64,000 nucleotides of DNA, taken from contig NZ_JAFFSU010000030.1 of the NCBI RefSeq assembly GCF_017948455.1, positions 1-64,000 on the forward strand, in the 5' to 3' direction. Every line of letters begins with the position of its first letter. Position 1 is the first letter of the stretch. This document shows positions 8,549-16,917 of this stretch, one piece after another. A program made the position numbers and the translations under genes. Source of the DNA: Streptomyces sp. GESEQ-4. Lineage in GTDB: Bacteria; Actinomycetota; Actinomycetes; Streptomycetales; Streptomycetaceae. The notes under the pieces were generated by a model that worked only from the letters and a program-made list of their open reading frames with translations, had not been told where the DNA came from and searched no databases.

Positions 8549-9085
8549 CTAGAAACGCGGCTGCCAGGGCACGACCCTGAAGTCGCCCGTGCCCTTCTTC
8601 ACCCGCTCGAACGGCGCCGAGCTCACGCACTTGGGCAGGTCCTTCGGACCCAGGTCCTCGGTCGTCGCCCAGCTGTAGCCGAGCCGGTCGGTGCCGCCGG
8701 TGTCGTGGACGGTGATGCCCACGCGGGTGCCCTTCGCGCCGTCGAGGTCGGTGTCCGTGACGATTCCGGACACGACGGCCACCTTGCCGCCGGTGACCAG
8801 GCAGTCGACCTTCGCCTTCGCCCAGGCACCCTTCCCGTCGATGTAGTGGCTCCACTCGAAGGTGCCGGTCGCCTTCATCGGGTTGTCGTTGTCCTTCGCC
8901 GCCAGATGCGCGTCGAAGGTGAAGGTGATGTCGTCCCCGGCGACGCGGTAGAGCTTCGCGGTGCCGGTGAGCGCGGCGGCCTCGCGCCGCTTGTCCGTGT
9001 CATCACCGGCAGTGGCCGATCCCGCCGCCCCGGCGGTGAGCAGCAGCGCGGCGCCGAGCACGGCGGTCTTCGTACGGCGGTTCAT
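8549..9085 (-). CDS. Secreted hypothetical protein
   Basis: 178 residues with a clear Sec signal peptide (MNRRTKTAVLGAALLLTAGA, cleavage near ATA-GDD). The exported domain is rich in beta-type hydrophobic/polar alternation, includes IDGKGAWAKAKVDCLV and LPKCVSSAP (two cysteines that may form a disulfide), and has no recognisable catalytic motif. It is convergent with cvnC (seven bases apart) and divergent from davA. I do not recognise a named family; similar small secreted proteins of unknown role are common in Streptomyces. Confidence 0.75.
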   Translation of the reverse strand: MNRRTKTAVLGAALLLTAGAAGSATAGDDTDKRREAAALTGTAKLYRVAGDDITFTFDAHLAAKDNDNPMKATGTFEWSHYIDGKGAWAKAKVDCLVTGGKVAVVSGIVTDTDLDGAKGTRVGITVHDTGGTDRLGYSWATTEDLGPKDLPKCVSSAPFERVKKGTGDFRVVPWQPRF

Positions 9086-9238
9086 GGTGGTCCTTTCCGC
9101 AGGTCAACCGGACGCTCACCACTCTCGCCGGGCGGCGCCCGCGCCACATCGCGCCAGGGGCGGCACCCTGCCTCCGCCGTCCGGCGGGGACACCGCGGTG
9201 ATCTGCGCCTCAGGGGGTACCGGACCTCCGCCCGAGGT

Positions 9239-9300
9239 CGCGCAACGAATCGACGCCGGAGCCGGAACGGACGCAACAATCCGCTCACTGACGCGCAACG
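9239..9300. promoter_or_regulatory. Repeated CGCAAC elements upstream of davA
   Basis: CGCAAC occurs at 9241, 9272 and 9294 within 60 bases, about 90-140 bases before the davA start. GCAA half-sites of this kind are compatible with an Lrp-type regulator. This is pattern only; spacing (31 and 22) is irregular and no regulator gene is adjacent. Confidence 0.2.
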
Positions 9301-9384
9301 GCTCCTCCTTGTCCGCCCGAGCCGGCCGCCCGTACCGTCTACGTGGCCCCCACAACCACCCTTCCGTCCCGGTGAGGATCACGC

Positions 9385-10173
9385 ATGCGCACCGCCCTGC
9401 TCCAGAGCTCCGGCCGTCCCGGCTCCGTCGCCGAGAACCTCAAGGTCCTCGACGAGGCCGCGGGCCGGGCGGCGGACGCCGGTGCCGGGCTGCTGGTGGC
9501 GCCGGAGATGTTCCTGACCGGGTACGCCATCGGCGACGACATCGCCCGCCTCGCCGAACCCGCGGACGGCGACTGGGCCGACGCCGTCGCCGAGACCGCC
9601 ACCCGGCACGGCCTCGCGATCGCCTACGGCTACCCCGAGCGCTCCGGCGAGACCGTCTTCAACTCCGCCCAGCTGATCTCCGCCGACGGCACCCGGCTCG
9701 CGAACTACCGCAAGACCCACCTCTTCGGCTGCTTCGAGCGCGACCACTTCACCCCGGGCGAGCAGCCGGTCGTCCAGGCCGAACTGAACGGCCTCCGCGT
9801 CGGCCTCATGATCTGCTACGACGTCGAGTTCCCGGAGAACGTCCGCGCCCACGCCCTCGCCGGCACCGACCTCCTCCTGGTGCCGACCGCGCAGATGCAC
9901 CCGTTCCAGTTCGTCGCCGAGTCCGTGGTCCCGGTGCGGGCCTTCGAGAACCAGATGTACGTCGCGTACGTCAACCGGGTCGGCCAGGAAGGCGAGTTCG
10001 AGTTCGTCGGGCTCTCCACGCTGGCCGGCCCCGACGGCATCGCCCGCACCCGCGCCGGCCGCGGCGAGGAGCTGCTGCTCGCGGACGTCGACCCGGCCTT
10101 CCTCGCCGCCTCCCGCGAGGCCAACCCGTATCTGAAGGACCGCCGCCCCGGCCTCTACGGGTCCCTGGTCTGA
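9385..10173 (+). CDS. davA: Nitrilase-superfamily amidase, 5-aminovaleramidase-like
   Basis: 262 residues, the full length of the carbon-nitrogen hydrolase fold. The catalytic triad is visible: Glu41 in PEMFLTGY, Lys110 in NYRKTHLFG and Cys144 in LMICYDVEFPEN. The phrases YGYPER and TDLLLVPTAQMHP also match, as I remember it, DavA of Pseudomonas putida, which hydrolyses 5-aminovaleramide to 5-aminovalerate. The assignment rests on this together with the adjacent DavB-like oxygenase, 49 bases downstream and surely cotranscribed. The pair would convert L-lysine to 5-aminovalerate. Alternative substrate: the amide made by a monooxygenase acting on another amino acid. Start ATG follows gtgagga. 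Confidence 0.75.
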   Translation: MRTALLQSSGRPGSVAENLKVLDEAAGRAADAGAGLLVAPEMFLTGYAIGDDIARLAEPADGDWADAVAETATRHGLAIAYGYPERSGETVFNSAQLISADGTRLANYRKTHLFGCFERDHFTPGEQPVVQAELNGLRVGLMICYDVEFPENVRAHALAGTDLLLVPTAQMHPFQFVAESVVPVRAFENQMYVAYVNRVGQEGEFEFVGLSTLAGPDGIARTRAGRGEELLLADVDPAFLAASREANPYLKDRRPGLYGSLV

Positions 10174-10222
10174 AATCCCCTGATCTTCCCGCAGTTCTTT
10201 CCGCGCAAGGAGTCCGCACCCC

Positions 10223-11920
10223 ATGACGTCCACGGTGCCCAACGCCGTCCAGCACGCCGACGCGCAGCAGCCGCCGATCACCATGTTCGGTCCGGACTTC
10301 CCGTACGCGTACGACGACTTCCTCGCCCACCCGGCGGGCCTCGGCCAGATACCCGCGACCGAGCACGGCACCGAGGTCGCGGTGATCGGCGGCGGGCTGT
10401 CCGGCATCGTGGCCGCCTACGAGCTGATGAAGATGGGCCTCAAGCCCGTGGTCTACGAGGCCGACCGGATCGGCGGCCGGCTGCGGACCGTCGGTTTCGA
10501 CGGCTGCGACCCTTCCCTCACCGCCGAGATGGGCGCGATGCGGTTCCCGCCGTCCTCCACGGCGCTCCAGCACTACATCGACCTGGTGGGTCTGGAGACC
10601 CGGCCCTTCCCCAACCCCCTCGCGGAGGCGACCCCTTCGACGGTCGTCGACCTCAAGGGCGAGTCGCACTACGCCGAGACGGTCGACGACCTGCCGCAGG
10701 TCTACCGGGACGTCGCCGAAGCCTGGAACAGGTGCCTGGAAGAGGGCGCCGACTTCTCCGACATGAACCGCGCCCTGCGCGAGCGCGACGTGCCGCGCAT
10801 CCGGGAGATCTGGGCGAAGCTCGTCGAGAGGCTCGACAACCAGACCTTCTACGGCTTCCTCTGCGACTCCGAGGCCTTCAGGTCCTTCCGGCACCGCGAG
10901 ATCTTCGGCCAGGTCGGCTTCGGCACCGGCGGCTGGGACACCGACTTCCCCAACTCGATCCTGGAGATCCTGCGGGTCGTCTACACCGAGGCCGACGACC
11001 ACCACCGCGGCATCGTCGGCGGCTCGCAGCAACTGCCGCTCAGGCTCTGGGAGCGCGAGCCGGAGAAGATCGTGCACTGGGCGTACGGCACCTCGCTGAA
11101 GTCCCTGCACGAGGGCGGTGAACCGCGCCCCGCCGTGACCCGCCTGCACCGCACCGCCGGCAACCACATCACCGTCACCGACGCGAACGGCGACATCCGC
11201 ACCTTCAAGGCGGCCGTCTTCACCGCGCAGTCCTGGATGCTGCTGTCGAAAATCGCCTGCGACGACTCGCTCTTCCCGATCGACCACTGGACCGCCATCG
11301 AGCGCACCCACTACATGGAGAGCTCCAAGCTCTTCGTCCCCGTCGACCGGCCCTTCTGGCTCGACAAGGACGAGGAGACCGGGCGGGACGTCATGTCGAT
11401 GACCCTCACCGACCGTATGACGCGCGGGACTTACCTCCTCGACGACGGCCCCGACAGGCCCGCGGTGATCTGTCTGTCGTACACCTGGTGCGACGACAGC
11501 CTGAAGTGGCTGCCGCTGTCCGCGAACGAGCGGATGGAGGTCATGCTGAAGTCGCTGGGCGAGATCTATCCGAAGGTCGACATCAGGAAGCACATCATCG
11601 GCAACCCGGTGACGGTGTCCTGGGAGAACGAGCCCTACTTCATGGGCGCGTTCAAGGCCAACCTGCCCGGTCACTACCGCTACCAGCGGCGCCTGTTCAC
11701 GCACTTCATGCAGGACCGGCTGCCCGAGGACAAGCGGGGCATCTTCCTGGCCGGCGACGACATCTCCTGGACGGCGGGCTGGGCCGAGGGCGCGATCCAG
11801 ACCGCGCTGAACGCGGTGTGGGGCGTCATGCACCACTTCGGCGGGGCGACCGACGCGACCAACCCCGGCCCGGGCGACGTGTACGACGAGATCGCGCCGG
11901 TGGAGCTTCCGGAGGACTGA
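10223..11920 (+). CDS. davB: Flavin monoamine oxidase family, L-lysine 2-monooxygenase-like
   Basis: 565 residues. An N-terminal FAD-binding Rossmann fingerprint VAVIGGGLSGIVAAYEL (about 52-68) is followed by VVYEADRIGGRLRT and, near the C-terminus, FLAGDDISWTAGWAEGAIQT, the second flavin-contact block of amine oxidases. The opening ITMFGPDFPYAYDDFLAHPAG and internal FGQVGFGTGGWDTDFPNS closely resemble P. putida DavB (recalled, not aligned), which turns lysine into 5-aminovaleramide with CO2 release. Tryptophan and phenylalanine 2-monooxygenases share the fold, so substrate is inferred mainly from similarity and the DavA-like neighbour. Cytoplasmic. Start ATG follows aaggag. Confidence 0.75.
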   Translation: MTSTVPNAVQHADAQQPPITMFGPDFPYAYDDFLAHPAGLGQIPATEHGTEVAVIGGGLSGIVAAYELMKMGLKPVVYEADRIGGRLRTVGFDGCDPSLTAEMGAMRFPPSSTALQHYIDLVGLETRPFPNPLAEATPSTVVDLKGESHYAETVDDLPQVYRDVAEAWNRCLEEGADFSDMNRALRERDVPRIREIWAKLVERLDNQTFYGFLCDSEAFRSFRHREIFGQVGFGTGGWDTDFPNSILEILRVVYTEADDHHRGIVGGSQQLPLRLWEREPEKIVHWAYGTSLKSLHEGGEPRPAVTRLHRTAGNHITVTDANGDIRTFKAAVFTAQSWMLLSKIACDDSLFPIDHWTAIERTHYMESSKLFVPVDRPFWLDKDEETGRDVMSMTLTDRMTRGTYLLDDGPDRPAVICLSYTWCDDSLKWLPLSANERMEVMLKSLGEIYPKVDIRKHIIGNPVTVSWENEPYFMGAFKANLPGHYRYQRRLFTHFMQDRLPEDKRGIFLAGDDISWTAGWAEGAIQTALNAVWGVMHHFGGATDATNPGPGDVYDEIAPVELPED

Positions 11921-11926
11921 CCCGGG

Positions 11927-12613
11927 TCAGTCGGGCAGCGGGGTGAGCAGCATCCGTCCCGCGAACCCCACCACCGCGTCCAGCCGCTCGGTGAACTCCT
12001 CGGCGACATCGGGGAGTTCACGCAGCGCCCACAGTGCCCGGGCCGTCGACCAGGTGGCGTCCCGGGCCCGCTCCAGGCTCCAGGAGCCGAGCAGATGGGT
12101 GAGCGGGTCGGCGATCTGGAGGAGATCGGGGCCCGGCATCAGATCTTCGCGGATGCGTTCCTCCAGCGAGACCAGGAGATCACCCACGCGGTCGAACTCG
12201 TCCTCCAGCTCGGCGGGTTCGCAGTCGAGCGTACGACAGGCGTCCACGACCGCGAGCGCGAGATCGTGACCGATGTGCGCGTTGATGCCCGCCAGCGCGA
12301 ACTGCAGCGGACGTACCCCGGGATGGCGGCGGTACTGGAACAGGGGCCGCCAGCAGGCCGGCGGGCGCCGCTCGCCGGCGACCGCGTCCACGGCCGCCAA
12401 GTACCGCTCCGCGAACCGCACATCCAGCGTGATCGCGGCCCGCGCGTCGGGGAACCGGCCCGCGTCGATACGCCGGTCCACGGCCTCCGTGACGGTGAGG
12501 TAGACGCGGTTGAACACGGCGAGCCCGTCCCGCTCGGGCAGGGCCGCGTCGAGGGCGCGCATGCGGGAGACGACCGTGTCGACGGGTGTGGTGATCTGTT
12601 CCGATTGCGCCAT
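11927..12613 (-). CDS. DUF5995-family protein
   Basis: 228 residues, cytoplasmic, largely helical. Diagnostic phrases are LAVFNRVYLTVTEAVDRRI, RRPPACWRPLFQYR and GVRPLQFALAGINAHIGHDL, with the histidine-containing AHIGHDL block conserved in this family as I recall it. Function is unknown. The stop lies six bases from the davB stop on the other strand, so the two genes are tightly convergent. The ATG start at 12613 is well placed, with the promoter region shared with the alginate-lyase gene at 12895. Confidence 0.7.
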   Translation of the reverse strand: MAQSEQITTPVDTVVSRMRALDAALPERDGLAVFNRVYLTVTEAVDRRIDAGRFPDARAAITLDVRFAERYLAAVDAVAGERRPPACWRPLFQYRRHPGVRPLQFALAGINAHIGHDLALAVVDACRTLDCEPAELEDEFDRVGDLLVSLEERIREDLMPGPDLLQIADPLTHLLGSWSLERARDATWSTARALWALRELPDVAEEFTERLDAVVGFAGRMLLTPLPD

Positions 12614-12894
12614 GCACGCAGGGTCCCAGTCCTAGGCCGGCCGGGGTACCGGCGGGCCCGGCGCTTCCCCGGAATGGGGTAACGCGCCCGTCGCCTGCCC
12701 ACACGCAGGGCCCCGAGCGCGGAGGCGCCGCCCGGCGTGGCGCCATGGTCGCGGCGGCCTGCGTCGTGGTCGCCGTCGGTGCGTCGCGACTCTGTACATG
12801 AAGACCGCCCGAGCCATTGTCACTTGTACCTGCCGGTCTTACGCTCACTCAGTCCTGCTCATGAACGACGTTCACATCCGTGATCGGAGGCTCG

Positions 12895-14160
12895 ATGAGT
12901 GCAAGACAACGCCTGAGCGTCCTGCTGACCGCGGCGGCCGTGCTCGCCGCTGGGATCGTCCCGGCCGCCGCCGAGTACACGGCTCCCAAGGTCCCGGAGA
13001 CGGCCGTACTCGACGGCACCCGCCTCCAGCAGACGAAGATCCGGCTCGACCGCGGTGACCCTCAACTCCGCCGTACCCTGCGGGACTTGACCGCCCGCGC
13101 CGACCGTTGGCTGGACAAGGGCCCCTGGACGGTCGTCGACAAGCCGAAGCCCGCGCCCGGCGGCGACGTCCACGACTACCTGAGCCAGGCGCCCTACTGG
13201 TGGCCCACCAAGCCCCCCACCGCCGACAACCCCTGGGGCTGCCCCTACGTCCAGCGCGACGGCGAGCGCAACCCCGAGGTGGACAGCGGCACCGACCGCC
13301 AAGACGTCGAGAAGGTCTTCGACTCGACGTACGACCTCGCGCTCGCCTGGTACTACACGGGCCGGCAGCGGTACGCCGAGAAGGCCGGACGCATTCTGCG
13401 CACCTGGTTCCTCGACCCGGCCACCCGGATGAACCCGAACCTGAACCACGCGCAGTTCATCCCCTGCAAGTACGACGGCCGGGCGATCGGCATCATCGAC
13501 TTCTCGCAGTCGTACACCGCCGTCGTCGACGCGCTGGCGATCCTCCGCACGGGCGCCCCCGGCTGGACGAAGGCCGACCGCACGAGGATGGACCGCTGGA
13601 ACGCCGATTTCCTCGACTGGCTGAAGAACAGCGACTTCGGCAAGCAGGAGGCCGCCGCGACCAACAATCACGGCACGTTCTACGACATGCAGCTCGCCGC
13701 CCTCGCGCACGCGACCGGCGACAAGGGACTGGCCCGCAAGACCGTCCGCGAGGCGGGCCCCCGGCGCATCGATCCGCAGATCGCGGCCGACGGCAGCCAG
13801 CCGCAGGAGCTGACCCGCACCCGCAGCTGGCACTACTCGACCTTCGACCTCGTCGCCTACACCCGGCTCGCGGCCATCGGCCGGAACCTAGGCGTGAACC
13901 TGTGGGCCCATCAAGGTCCGGACGGGCAGAGCCTGTTCAAGGCGGTGCGGTACCTGCTGCCGGCCGCGACGGGCGCCGAGGCGTGGCCGCACCCGGAGAT
14001 GGAGTTCCACCGCTACGCGGCGACCGACGTCGTACACGCGGCGGCCGACGCGGGCGACGCCCGGGCGCGGCAGGCCGTGCCGCTGCTGGAGGCGCCGCCC
14101 GGCGGTGACCTGTGGACGCTGCGCCCGGCGGCCGAGCAACTGGACTCGATCGCGGGGTGA
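12895..14160 (+). CDS. Secreted alginate-lyase-family polysaccharide lyase
   Basis: 421 residues. The ATG at 12895 follows a good cggagg; an upstream in-frame GTG at 12880 is less likely. A Sec signal peptide (about 26 residues, ending AAA-EYT) precedes an alpha/alpha toroid domain of the alginate lyase Pfam family (PF05426): SQAPYWWPTKPP, then NNHGTFYDMQLAAL at about residue 257 with the conserved Asn-His pair, and RTRSWHYSTFDLVAYTRLA. Members of this group include PL5 alginate lyases and PL38 glucuronan-type lyases, so the polymer is not certain. It would act outside the cell on an acidic polysaccharide. No partner genes for sugar uptake are adjacent. Confidence 0.8.
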   Translation: MSARQRLSVLLTAAAVLAAGIVPAAAEYTAPKVPETAVLDGTRLQQTKIRLDRGDPQLRRTLRDLTARADRWLDKGPWTVVDKPKPAPGGDVHDYLSQAPYWWPTKPPTADNPWGCPYVQRDGERNPEVDSGTDRQDVEKVFDSTYDLALAWYYTGRQRYAEKAGRILRTWFLDPATRMNPNLNHAQFIPCKYDGRAIGIIDFSQSYTAVVDALAILRTGAPGWTKADRTRMDRWNADFLDWLKNSDFGKQEAAATNNHGTFYDMQLAALAHATGDKGLARKTVREAGPRRIDPQIAADGSQPQELTRTRSWHYSTFDLVAYTRLAAIGRNLGVNLWAHQGPDGQSLFKAVRYLLPAATGAEAWPHPEMEFHRYAATDVVHAAADAGDARARQAVPLLEAPPGGDLWTLRPAAEQLDSIAG

Positions 14161-14182
14161 CCGGACCGGACTGGTGACCGTG

Positions 14183-15394
14183 TCAGGGCCGGGGGTCGGG
14201 AACCGCCGTGTCCGGCGCGCTGACCTTCGGCCGGTCGCGGTCGCCCGCGCGCAGCACGCCGGCGAAGGCGACGAGTCCGCCGGACAGGACGGTCACCAGT
14301 CCGAACGACACGACCAGGCTGGTCAGCTGGGCCAGCGTGCCGATAGCGCTGGGCGCGATCAGGCCCGAGGTGTACGTGATCGTCGCGACGCCCGCGATGG
14401 CCAGACTGGGGTTGGACCCGCTGCGGCCCGCCGCGGCGAAGCACAGCGGGACGACCACGGCGATGCCCAGGCCCATCAGCGCGAAGCCGCTCATCGCCGC
14501 CGCCGGATGATCCGAGACGACGATCAGCAGCCCGCCGAGGACGGCGAGGACGCCGCTCGTGCGCACCGTGCGCACCGTGCCGTACCGGTCCACGACCTTG
14601 TCCCCGGCGATCCGGGCGATCGCCATGGTGAGCGTGAAGCCCGTCGTGCAGGCCGCCGCCAGACCGGCCGAGGCCTCCAACTGGTCACGCAGATAGACCG
14701 CCGACCAGTCCAGGCTCGCGCCCTCCGCGAACACCGCGCAGAACCCGACCGCGCCGATCAGCAGCGCCGACCTGGGCGGCAGGGCGAAGCGGGGCGGCGG
14801 CTCCTCGTCCTCGGCGGGCTGGAGGTCGAGGACCCAGGCGCAGGCGACCACGCCGAGTACGGTCAGCACGGCCGCCGCCAGTGCGTGATGCAGCCGGGCG
14901 TCCGCGCCGAGGTGCGCGGCGAGCGTGCCCCCCGCCGAGCCGATCAGGGCACCCGCGCTCCACATGCCGTGCAGGCCGGACATGATCGAGCGGCCCAGAC
15001 GGTTCTCGACCTCGACGCCGAGCGCGTTCATCGCCACGTCCGCCATGCCCGCCGTGGCGCCGTACGTGAACAGGGCCAGGCACAGCGTCAGCAGGTTCGG
15101 GGCGAGGGCGGGCAGGACCAGCGAGAGCGTCCACAGCGCGATCAGGCCGCGCAGCGCGTTCCGGGCGCCGAAGCGGTGGCTGATCCGGCCCGCGAGCGGC
15201 ATCGCGACGGAGGCGCCGAGCGCCGGAAAGGCCAGCGCGAGCCCCAACTGGCCCGCGCTCACCCCCGCATGGTCCTGGATCCAGGGCACCCGGGTCGCGA
15301 AGGAGCCGGTGACGGCGCCGTGCACGGCGAAGACGGCGGCCACGGCATACCGGGCCCGCCTCACCTCACGTAGGTCGTACACCACTGCACTCAT
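14183..15394 (-). CDS. MFS transporter controlled by divergent ROK regulator
   Basis: 403 residues with 12 predicted helices. The start chosen is ATG 15394 (MSAVVYDLREVRRARYAVAA); the much longer open frame upstream is antisense to the ROK gene and shows no protein character. Loop motif A is LAGRISHRFGARNALR, and GMADVAMNALGVEVENRLGR after helix 4 is typical of the sugar/drug facilitator group often placed next to ROK repressors in Streptomyces. Substrate unknown. Its promoter region overlaps the palindrome at 15441-15463, so repression by the adjacent ROK protein is likely. Confidence 0.85.
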   Translation of the reverse strand: MSAVVYDLREVRRARYAVAAVFAVHGAVTGSFATRVPWIQDHAGVSAGQLGLALAFPALGASVAMPLAGRISHRFGARNALRGLIALWTLSLVLPALAPNLLTLCLALFTYGATAGMADVAMNALGVEVENRLGRSIMSGLHGMWSAGALIGSAGGTLAAHLGADARLHHALAAAVLTVLGVVACAWVLDLQPAEDEEPPPRFALPPRSALLIGAVGFCAVFAEGASLDWSAVYLRDQLEASAGLAAACTTGFTLTMAIARIAGDKVVDRYGTVRTVRTSGVLAVLGGLLIVVSDHPAAAMSGFALMGLGIAVVVPLCFAAAGRSGSNPSLAIAGVATITYTSGLIAPSAIGTLAQLTSLVVSFGLVTVLSGGLVAFAGVLRAGDRDRPKVSAPDTAVPDPRP

Positions 15395-15440
15395 TCTGCG
15401 GCCCCTCCCTGGCTCATGGTTCCCGCTCGCGCCGCGTAAA

Positions 15441-15463
15441 CTATCAGGAACCCTGCCTGATAG
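15441..15463. promoter_or_regulatory. ROK operator: perfect 8-bp inverted repeat
   Basis: CTATCAGG (15441-15448) and CCTGATAG (15456-15463) are exact complements separated by 7 bases, 47 bases before the MFS start and 41 before the ROK start. The A/T-containing dyad stands out in GC-rich DNA and is the obvious site for the ROK repressor to control both genes. Confidence 0.7.
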
Positions 15464-15503
15464 ATAGCGGATTACCGGCCGCCCGATCTGGAAGGATCCC
15501 GGC

Positions 15504-16874
15504 ATGCCCGCATCCCCGAGTACCGCCCGAGCCATCAACGACCGGCTCGCCCTGCGTCTGCTCCAGCAGGAGGGCCCCTTGACGGCGGGGCAGTTGAAGC
15601 AGCTGACCGGCCTGTCCCGGCCGAGCGTCGCCGACCTCGTCGAACGCCTCACCGCCGCCGGACTGATCGAGGTGGTGGGGGAGTCGGGCGAGCAGCGGCG
15701 CGGGCCGAACGCGAAGGTGTACGGGATCGTCGCCGACCGGGCCCAGCTGGCCGCGCTCGACGTCCGCACCGAGGGCGTCTCCGTCGTCGTCTCCGACCTG
15801 CTCGGCAGAGTGCTGGCCGAGGCGTCCGTGCCGATCGGCGACGACGCCGGTACGGGACCGGCGGTGGAGCAGGCGGTGACCCTGGTCGAGCGCGCGGTGA
15901 AGGAGGCCGGGACGCTGGCGGCGCCTCCGCGCGCGCCTGCCCAGGAGTGGGGGCGGCTGCACACCGTGGGGATCGGCGCGCCCGGCCTGATCGACCCGGC
16001 CGACGGTGAACTCCGGAACTCCTCGGGCCTGCCGGAGTGGCATCGCCGACTGGTGGCCGCCCTCCAGGAACGCTTCCCCGACGCCCGCGTCAACGTCGAG
16101 AACGAGACCAACCTCGCCGCCCTGGCCGAGATGCGCGACGGCGCCGCCCGGGACCGCGACACCTTCGTCCTGCTCTGGCTCGGCATGGGCATCGGCGCCG
16201 CCGTCGTCCTCGACGGCCGCCTCCGCCGCGGTGCCTCCGGCGGCACCGGCGAACTCGGCTTCCTGCCGGTACCGGGCACCACCGGTCTGCCCTCGGCGAC
16301 CGACTGCGAGGGCGGCTTCCACTCCCTGGCCGGCGCGGCGGCGATCGCGACACTGGCGGTGGAACACGGGGTCACGGCATCCGGAACGGCGGCGATCGCG
16401 ACGCCGGCGGCCGAGCACGGGGCCACGGCGTCCGGCGCGGCCGACGAGCCGCGTGCGGTGCGGCTGGTGCGGGCGGCGGTGGGGCGGGCGACGAGGGTGG
16501 CGGCCGGGGAAGGCCTGGTCGGCGCGAGCGGGCACGAAGTCGACGGCGATGCCGACCGCACTGGAGGTACCGACCACGCGACCGCCGACGTCGAAGCAGC
16601 CCACCGCTTCCTCGACGCCCTCGCCGACCGCGTGGTCCTCGGCGTCGCCGCCGTCGTCTCCGTCCTGGACCCCGGTTGTGTGGTGCTGGCGGGCGAGGTC
16701 GGCCGGGCGGGCGGGGATGAGCTGGCGGCCCGGGTGCAGCGGCGGCTCGCCCGGATGTCGCCGCTGCCCACGGAGGTACGCGCCAGCAGCCTCGGCGGTG
16801 GCGCGGTGCTGCGCGGGGCCCTGCTGACCGCTCGCGACCGGGCTCAGGAGGAGTTGTTCGCGCCGGGGGAGTAG
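15504..16874 (+). CDS. ROK-family transcriptional regulator
   Basis: 456 residues. An N-terminal winged helix (about 8-70: LQQEGPLTAGQLKQLTGLSR then PSVADLVERLTAAGLIE) precedes a ROK sugar-kinase-like domain with VGIGAPGLID, VENETNLAALAEM and LLWLGMGIGAAVVLDGRL. The usual ROK ExGH and CxCGxxGC zinc motif is reduced to GELGFLPV and a single TDCEGGFH, so this is a regulator, not a kinase. Between about 275 and 335 it carries an inserted alanine-rich segment that includes a 17-residue duplication. It is divergent from the MFS gene and probably represses it in response to a sugar-like ligand. Confidence 0.88.
   Translation: MPASPSTARAINDRLALRLLQQEGPLTAGQLKQLTGLSRPSVADLVERLTAAGLIEVVGESGEQRRGPNAKVYGIVADRAQLAALDVRTEGVSVVVSDLLGRVLAEASVPIGDDAGTGPAVEQAVTLVERAVKEAGTLAAPPRAPAQEWGRLHTVGIGAPGLIDPADGELRNSSGLPEWHRRLVAALQERFPDARVNVENETNLAALAEMRDGAARDRDTFVLLWLGMGIGAAVVLDGRLRRGASGGTGELGFLPVPGTTGLPSATDCEGGFHSLAGAAAIATLAVEHGVTASGTAAIATPAAEHGATASGAADEPRAVRLVRAAVGRATRVAAGEGLVGASGHEVDGDADRTGGTDHATADVEAAHRFLDALADRVVLGVAAVVSVLDPGCVVLAGEVGRAGGDELAARVQRRLARMSPLPTEVRASSLGGGAVLRGALLTARDRAQEELFAPGE
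16338..16439 (+). repeat. 51-bp tandem duplication inside the ROK gene
   Basis: Two adjacent 51-bp units (16338-16388, 16389-16439) encode AAIATLAVEHGVTASGT and AAIATPAAEHGATASGA. In frame, it lengthens a surface insertion of the ROK domain. Divergence between units suggests it is not brand new. Confidence 0.9.
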
Positions 16875-16917
16875 TGACCGGCGCTCACCCGAGAGCGGTA
16901 GCCGACGGTCGCGGTGC

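Noticed and set aside
12139..12702. Minus-strand frames overlapping DUF5995
   Set aside because: Other-frame shadows; DUF5995 has the conserved motifs and a proper start.
15395..16771. N-terminal extension of the MFS frame to 862 residues
   Set aside because: Covers the divergent promoter and the ROK gene in antisense; protein features begin at ATG 15394.
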